A stretch of 26,243 bases of DNA from Ruthenibacterium sp. (GTDB taxonomy: Bacteria > Bacillota > Clostridia > Oscillospirales > Ruminococcaceae), in NCBI GenBank assembly GCA_020025255.1, contig JAHHSK010000027.1, positions 1 through 26,243 of the forward strand, read 5' to 3'. Below the pieces are notes generated by a model. That model was not told where the DNA came from, made no database searches, and saw nothing but the letters and a program-made list of their open reading frames with translations. The position numbers and the translations under genes were made by a program. Position 1 is the first letter of the stretch, and each line of letters starts with the position of its first letter. Positions 21,935-26,243 of the stretch are shown piece after piece.

Positions 21935-23392
21935 TTGAAAAACCGATATCTATTACAAACGCAACTGGAAGAATACACAAAAAATGGCTTATATCCCCTG
22001 CATATGCCCGGACACAAGCGGCGCATGGCGCCCGCGCCGGGGCTTTCGTCCTATCGCTGGGACATGACGGAGGTGCCGGGCGTGGACGATCTGCACGAAG
22101 CGGACGGCATCCTTGCGCAGGCCATGGAGCGCACGGCGCAGCTGTTCGGCGCGCAGCGCACCTGGTATCTTGTGGGCGGCAGCACCTGCGGGATCTTGGC
22201 GGGCATCCGCGCACTGGCACCGGCGAACAGCACGGTAGTGGCGGCGCGCAACTGCCATAAATCGGTTTACCATGCGGCAGAGCTGGGCAATTACCGCATG
22301 CACTGGCTGATGCCGCCCGTGGATGCGCAAAGCGGCGTATACGGCAGCATTGCACCCGAACAGGTGCGTGCGGCACTGGAGCAGCAGCCGGATGCGGCCT
22401 GTGTCATCATAACCAGCCCTACCTATGAGGGCGTTGTTTCGGATATCCGCGGCATTTCGGCGGTGTGCCGCGAAAAGGGCGTGCCGCTGTTTGTGGATGA
22501 AGCCCACGGCGCGCATTTGGGCTTGTTCGGCACATTCGGTGAAAGCGCGGTGCAGTGTGGTGCGGATCTGTGCACCCAAAGCGCGCACAAAACGCTGCCC
22601 AGCCTGACACAGACGGCATTTCTTCATATGGGTAAAAACAGCCTTGCCGACCCGCGCTGTGTGGAACGGCAGCTGAGCGTGTTTGAAACAAGCTCCCCCA
22701 GCTATCCGCTGCTGGCAAGCTTGGACGGATGCACGGGCATTTTGCGCGAAAACGGGGCGCAGCTGTTTGCGCAATGGAAAAACATGCTTTCGGAATTTGA
22801 CTGTGCCGTGCGCGGGCTGCGTTCTCTGCGCGTGCTGTGCCACGGGGCGGATTCGCTTGCGATGCACCCGGATTTTTTCGGCTTTGATGCCGGAAAGATT
22901 GCCGTATGCACGGATGCGACCGAGTATACCGGCACGCAGCTGGCAGCGCATTTGCGAAACCGGTTCGGCTTTGAAACGGAAATGGCATGCGGAAGGATCA
23001 CCCTTGCCATGACCTCCCCTGCCGATGACCGCGCCCAGCTGCTGCGCTTTGCCGATGCGCTGTGCAAGCTGGATGAACAAGCAGTGCCTGCGCCGCGCGC
23101 GCTGCTTTGCGCTTTGCCGCAGGCGGGACGCGCCGTGCTTCCCGCAGGGCAGGCGGTGCAGTATCCCGCGCGGGATATTGCCGGTGCAAGTGCTGCCGGC
23201 TGCATTGCGGCGGAATATGTTTGGGCATATCCGCCGGGTGTGCCGCTGATCGCACCGGGCGAGGAAATCACCGAAGCCTTTGTGGATTTTACGCGGGAAC
23301 TGGATCGAACCGGCACACAGCTGCATCATTCCCACAGTGAAGCCGCGGGAATGATGCGCGTTTTGCAGGCGCAGCCCTGCGATTTTGCTTGA
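21935..23392 (+). CDS. Orn/Lys/Arg decarboxylase-family PLP enzyme, YaaO-like
   Basis: 485 residues. Fold-type I PLP enzyme of the SpeA/YaaO group. The N-terminus carries the family hallmark LHMPGHKR (22-29), then GGSTCGILAGI (81-91), VDEAHG (187-192) and the PLP lysine in SAHKTLPSLTQTA (K219). The C-terminal segment YVWAYPPGVPLIAPGE is typical of this family. It is shorter than inducible lysine or ornithine decarboxylases and lacks their wing domain, as YaaO does. Substrate (arginine, lysine or other) is not fixed by sequence. The start is TTG with CGGAG about 8 bases upstream. yaaO lies beside tmk-yaaQ in Bacillus, so its presence here supports an origin-proximal segment. The scfA promoter overlaps its stop codon. 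Confidence 0.88.
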   Translation: MKNRYLLQTQLEEYTKNGLYPLHMPGHKRRMAPAPGLSSYRWDMTEVPGVDDLHEADGILAQAMERTAQLFGAQRTWYLVGGSTCGILAGIRALAPANSTVVAARNCHKSVYHAAELGNYRMHWLMPPVDAQSGVYGSIAPEQVRAALEQQPDAACVIITSPTYEGVVSDIRGISAVCREKGVPLFVDEAHGAHLGLFGTFGESAVQCGADLCTQSAHKTLPSLTQTAFLHMGKNSLADPRCVERQLSVFETSSPSYPLLASLDGCTGILRENGAQLFAQWKNMLSEFDCAVRGLRSLRVLCHGADSLAMHPDFFGFDAGKIAVCTDATEYTGTQLAAHLRNRFGFETEMACGRITLAMTSPADDRAQLLRFADALCKLDEQAVPAPRALLCALPQAGRAVLPAGQAVQYPARDIAGASAAGCIAAEYVWAYPPGVPLIAPGEEITEAFVDFTRELDRTGTQLHHSHSEAAGMMRVLQAQPCDFA

Positions 23393-23418
23393 CAAACCTG
23401 CGGTTTTGTATGTATTAT
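23389..23418 (+). promoter_or_regulatory. Promoter of scfA
   Basis: TTGACA (23389-23394, overlapping the upstream stop), 18-bp spacer, TATTAT (23413-23418). Transcription should start near 23425, with AAGGAGG before the start codon at 23470. Confidence 0.88.
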
Positions 23419-23469
23419 AGTAATAGTATTGAGTTTTACTCAGCAACCTATCAGAAGGAGGGACTCTTC

Positions 23470-23616
23470 ATGAACCATATCAAAACACTGAATACCCGCG
23501 ACATGGCGAAAAGCGTAAAGAACGGCGGCTGCGGCGAATGCCAGACTTCCTGCCAGAGCGCCTGCAAGACCAGCTGCGGTATCGCCAATCAGGCTTGCGA
23601 AAAGGAAGCCAAATAA
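23470..23616 (+). CDS. scfA: SCIFF ranthipeptide precursor (six cysteines in forty-five)
   Basis: 48 residues. Precursor of a ribosomally made, post-translationally modified peptide. The six cysteines are at 21, 24, 28, 32, 36 and 43 (CX2CX3CX3CX3CX6C), after a short leader beginning MNHIKTLNTRDMAKS. This matches the nearly invariant SCIFF family found across Clostridia, such as the Clostridium thermocellum peptide matured by CteB. The maturase forms thioether links from cysteine to non-alpha carbons. I chose ATG at 23470 because AAGGAGG lies 8 bases upstream; in-frame sequence before it contains the promoter. A terminator lies between it and the maturase gene. No protease or exporter gene is adjacent. 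Confidence 0.97.
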   Translation: MNHIKTLNTRDMAKSVKNGGCGECQTSCQSACKTSCGIANQACEKEAK

Positions 23617-23629
23617 GAATTTGCGTTTT

Positions 23630-23662
23630 AGCCGGAGCGGAAAGCGTTCCGGCTGTTTTTTT
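23630..23662 (+). terminator. Terminator between scfA and scfB
   Basis: AGCCGGAGCG pairs with CGTTCCGGCT (10 bp, one G-U) around GAAAG, then GTTTTTTT. With no clear second promoter seen, scfB may rely on readthrough, which would make more peptide than maturase. Confidence 0.88.
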
Positions 23663-23706
23663 ATGCGTGTGCGGACGGTGCACGCTGTTTTTAAGAGGAG
23701 AATAAG

Positions 23707-25179
23707 ATGATTCATCAGTATCAGCTGAACGGATATAATATCGTCATCGACGTGTACAGCGGCAGTGTGCACGCGGTGGATGAGCTTGCCTATGACGCCA
23801 TTGCCATGGTGGATGCCGGCACAGCCAAGGAAGAAATCACCCATGCACTGCTGGAAAAATATGCAGATAACCCCGAAGTGACGCCGCAGGAAATCGAAGG
23901 ATGCCTTGCCGCGATCGACCAGCTGCGCGCCGAAGGCCGCCTTTTTGCCGAGGATCAGTATGCCGACAAGGCGTTCGATTTCAAAAACCGCAGTACGGTC
24001 GTAAAAGCACTGTGCCTGCATGTGGCGCACACCTGCAACCTGAATTGCAGCTACTGCTTTGCGGCCCAGGGCAAGTTCCACGGCAAAGCGGGCCTGATGA
24101 GCTTTGAAACCGGCAAGCGCGCGCTGGATTTCCTGATCGAAAATTCCGGCACGCGGCGCAATCTGGAGGTGGATTTCTTCGGCGGCGAACCGCTGATGAA
24201 CTTTGATGTCTGCAAGCAGCTTGTCGCTTATGCCCGCAGCATCGAAAAGGAAAAGGGCAAGAATTTCCGCTTTACGCTTACGACAAACGGCATCGGCCTG
24301 ACGGATGAAGTGATCGAATGGGCAAACCGCGAATGTTATAACGTCGTGCTGAGCCTTGACGGCCGCAAGGAAGTGAACGACCGCTTCCGCAAGGATATTT
24401 CCGGCAGCGGCAGCTACGACCGCATCGTGCCCAAGTTCAAAAAGCTGGTGGATGCGCGCGGCGGCAAGGGCTATTACATGCGCGGCACATTCACGCATTA
24501 CAACACCGATTTCACGAACGATCTGTTCCATATGGCGGACGATCTGGGCTTTGCCGAACTTTCCATGGAGCCGGTCGTCACCGACCCGGCAAGCCCTTCG
24601 GCTCTGACGGAGGACGATCTGCCCGTGCTGTTCAACCAGTACGAGCTGCTGGCAAAGGATATGCTGCGCCGCGAAAAGGCCGGCCGCCCCATTACCTTCT
24701 ATCATTATATGATCGATCTGGAGCACGGGCCGTGCATCTACAAGCGCATTTCGGGCTGCGGTTCCGGCACCGAGTACATGGCGGTCACCCCGTGGGGCGA
24801 TCTGTACCCCTGCCACCAGTTTGTCGGTGAAGAAAAATATAAGCTGGGCGATGTGTGGAACGGCGTGACGAACACCGAGCTGCGCGATGAGTTCAAGCTG
24901 TGCAACGTGTATGCCCGCCCGGACTGCAAGGACTGCTGGGCAAAGCTGTACTGCTCCGGCGGCTGTGCGGCAAACGCGATGCACGCCACGGGTGATATCC
25001 ACGGCATATACGAATACGGCTGCCGCGTGTTCCGCAAGCGCATGGAATGTGCGCTGATGATCAAGGTTGCCCAAGCACTCGACCCCGAGCTTGCAAACCG
25101 GCACCCGGAAGCCCTGCACACCGAAAACAGCGCATGCGGCGAAACGGACGACTGCGCAAGCTGCTCGGCAAGCCTGTAA
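23707..25179 (+). CDS. scfB: Radical SAM/SPASM SCIFF peptide maturase
   Basis: 490 residues. The N-terminal RiPP recognition-like region (about 1-90) should bind the ScfA leader. The radical SAM cluster motif is CNLNCSYC (C110, C114, C117), with GGEP at 159-162 and TLTTNG downstream. The C-terminal SPASM domain is rich in cysteines (GPCIYKRISGCG, YPCHQF, PDCKDCWAKLYCSGGC, YGCRVF) for two auxiliary [4Fe-4S] clusters. The enzyme installs thioether crosslinks in the SCIFF peptide. A tail with three further cysteines (C477, C483, C486) follows the SPASM domain. ATG start with AGAGGAG upstream. It directly follows scfA and its terminator. Confidence 0.97.
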   Translation: MIHQYQLNGYNIVIDVYSGSVHAVDELAYDAIAMVDAGTAKEEITHALLEKYADNPEVTPQEIEGCLAAIDQLRAEGRLFAEDQYADKAFDFKNRSTVVKALCLHVAHTCNLNCSYCFAAQGKFHGKAGLMSFETGKRALDFLIENSGTRRNLEVDFFGGEPLMNFDVCKQLVAYARSIEKEKGKNFRFTLTTNGIGLTDEVIEWANRECYNVVLSLDGRKEVNDRFRKDISGSGSYDRIVPKFKKLVDARGGKGYYMRGTFTHYNTDFTNDLFHMADDLGFAELSMEPVVTDPASPSALTEDDLPVLFNQYELLAKDMLRREKAGRPITFYHYMIDLEHGPCIYKRISGCGSGTEYMAVTPWGDLYPCHQFVGEEKYKLGDVWNGVTNTELRDEFKLCNVYARPDCKDCWAKLYCSGGCAANAMHATGDIHGIYEYGCRVFRKRMECALMIKVAQALDPELANRHPEALHTENSACGETDDCASCSASL

Positions 25180-25237
25180 AAGCGCGGGCTTGCCAGCGAA
25201 AACAGTCTGCGTAAGGTGCGCACAGACAGCATAAAAG

Positions 25238-25273
25238 CAAAGGCGGTGCCGGAATGTTCCGGCGCCGCCTTTG
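25238..25273 (+). terminator. Strong hairpin after scfB
   Basis: CAAAGGCGG-T-GCCGGA pairs with TCCGGC-G-CCGCCTTTG (15 Watson-Crick pairs plus a central G-U) around a 4-base loop. There is no T run beyond the stem's own CCTTTG, so it may protect the mRNA end or terminate weakly. Confidence 0.6.
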
Positions 25274-25320
25274 TGCACCTCTGCCCCGTTTGCAGGGCAG
25301 GCACTGTGGTGCCGGGGGAT

Positions 25321-25350
25321 ACAAGACGGATACAAAGCGGTGCTACAATA
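25321..25350 (+). promoter_or_regulatory. Possible vanW promoter
   Basis: TGCTACAAT is an extended -10 (TACAAT 25345-25350). The -35 (TACAAG, 25321-25326, at 18 bp) is weak, so the call is tentative. Confidence 0.5.
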
Positions 25351-25382
25351 ACGCTCAAAACGCAAAAGAAAGGAGCTTTCGC

Positions 25383-26225
25383 ATGAGGAAAAACCGAAAG
25401 CTTTTCTGCGAGCTTTCCCCGGCGGCATACCGCATTTCGGTCGCAAAGTGCTGTTTTGTCCGCAGGATGCAGGACGCCCTGCGCGGCACGCGCTTTGCCG
25501 AAACGTTTTCCGGTGAAAGGCTGCCGGTCGTCATCTGCAAAAATAAATCCCTGATCCGCCGCACGCTCGGCAGCGTAGACCCCGCCCTGCAGGAAAACAA
25601 GGCGGTGAACCTCGGCCTTGCCGCGCCGAAGGTGACGGGCGTGCTGATCCGTCCGGGCGAGGAGTTTTCGTTCTGGCATCTTGTCGGCCCGTGCCGCGAA
25701 CAGGAAGGCTATAAAACCGGCCTTATCATTGCAAAGGGCGTGCCGGGAAAGGGCATCGGCGGCGGGATGTGCCAGTTTACGAACCTGATCCATTGGCTGG
25801 TGCTTCATTCGCCGCTGACGATCACCGAACATCACCACCACGACGGCGTGGATCTTTTCCCCGATCACAACCGGCAGATCCCGTTCGGCACGGGCACGAG
25901 CATCTTTTATAATTACGTTGATTACCGCTTTCGCAACGATACGGACAACACCTTTCAGCTGATCGTATCGACGGATGACGCCTATCTGTGCGGCGAACTG
26001 CGTGCGGAAAAGCCGCTTTGCGTCAAATATCACATCAAAACCGAGGGCGAGCGCTTTGTGCGCGAGGCGGACGGCGTATACCGGCTGGGGCGCATCTGGC
26101 GCGAAACGGTGGATGTGCGCACGGGAAATGTCATCGCGCGCGAATGCATCAAGGAAAACCACGCAAAGCTGATGTATGAGCAAGACCCCGCAAAAATCGA
26201 GCCGCCCGACGGCAGAAACGGATAA
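25383..26225 (+). CDS. VanW family protein (short form)
   Basis: 280 residues, as long as the VanW accessory protein of vanB-type vancomycin clusters. It has the same layout: a basic N-terminus (MRKNRKLFCELSP), NLGLAAPKVTGVLIRPGEEFSFWHLVG, KGIGGGMCQFTNLIHWLVLHSPLTITEHHHH, and YRFRNDTDNTFQL. VanW function is unknown, and the family is common in Clostridia without resistance. There is no signal peptide or membrane segment, unlike long VanW proteins that carry extra domains. ATG start with AAGGAG 8 bases upstream. No vanR, vanS, vanH, vanB or vanX gene lies in the window, so the gene alone does not predict resistance. The stop is 18 bases before the window ends. Confidence 0.92.
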   Translation: MRKNRKLFCELSPAAYRISVAKCCFVRRMQDALRGTRFAETFSGERLPVVICKNKSLIRRTLGSVDPALQENKAVNLGLAAPKVTGVLIRPGEEFSFWHLVGPCREQEGYKTGLIIAKGVPGKGIGGGMCQFTNLIHWLVLHSPLTITEHHHHDGVDLFPDHNRQIPFGTGTSIFYNYVDYRFRNDTDNTFQLIVSTDDAYLCGELRAEKPLCVKYHIKTEGERFVREADGVYRLGRIWRETVDVRTGNVIARECIKENHAKLMYEQDPAKIEPPDGRNG

Positions 26226-26243
26226 AAACCGGAAAGACTGCAA

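Noticed and set aside
23440..25446. A 668-codon minus-strand open frame across scfA, scfB and the start of vanW
   Set aside because: Antisense shadow of recognised genes; it has no domain of its own.
25383..26225. Reading the VanW gene as evidence of vancomycin resistance
   Set aside because: VanW occurs widely without resistance, and none of the essential van genes is present in the window.

Overview
The window reads as an origin-proximal chromosomal segment of an anaerobic Gram-positive bacterium of the class Clostridia, probably Oscillospiraceae/Ruminococcaceae. This placement is an inference from gene content: a large single-chain pyruvate:ferredoxin oxidoreductase, a 2[4Fe-4S] ferredoxin, a SCIFF ranthipeptide with its radical-SAM maturase, a VanW protein, and Firmicute-type parAB, darA, holB, ricT, trmN and rsmI genes. 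No phage, insertion sequence, plasmid or CRISPR signature was seen, and neighbouring genes look alike in base composition.

Layout. (1) 1-3.2 kb: two palindromic parS-type sites, then parA-parB-serS on the + strand. (2) 3.2-4.1 kb: terminators, a consensus sigma-A promoter, tRNA-Met and tRNA-Glu, two more terminators and a DUF4186 gene. (3) 4.6-10.5 kb: minus-strand block made of a HAD phosphatase, an operon of two TrkA-type proteins plus YdbS/YdbT-like PH-domain membrane proteins, and a CorC-like/Nudix pair. It meets region 2 at a bidirectional terminator. (4) 10.6-15.6 kb: divergent promoters, then the oxidoreductase gene and a YitT-family membrane protein. (5) 15.6-16.3 kb: a 640-bp gap with two strong hairpins followed by an AT-rich stretch dense in DnaA-box-like 9-mers and a pair of dyads 105 bp apart. 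(6) 16.3-23.4 kb: a rhomboid-like protein, then darA-holB-ricT, ferredoxin, trmN-rsmI, a metallophosphoesterase and a YaaO-like decarboxylase. This resembles the Bacillus yaaO-yabC neighbourhood but lacks tmk, yaaR and yabA. (7) 23.4-25.2 kb: the SCIFF peptide gene, an intrinsic terminator, and its maturase gene. (8) 25.4-26.2 kb: a VanW gene.

How the parts fit. ParA/ParB/parS segregate the origin region. HolB belongs to the clamp loader, RicT, TrmN and RsmI act on RNA, and DarA senses c-di-AMP. The TrkA-type proteins could be linked to the same potassium/c-di-AMP physiology, but no channel is encoded here. The oxidoreductase makes reduced ferredoxin, and the small ferredoxin gene could supply the carrier. 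The most distinctive metabolic module is scfA/scfB, a known ranthipeptide family.

The points most worth a second look are the DnaA-box-like cluster with its paired dyads, the terminator hairpin in the ferredoxin leader, the perfect 26-bp parS palindrome, the archaeal-like seryl-tRNA synthetase and the cysteine-rich tail on ScfB. All calls come from reading the sequence by eye; no database search or folding program was run.
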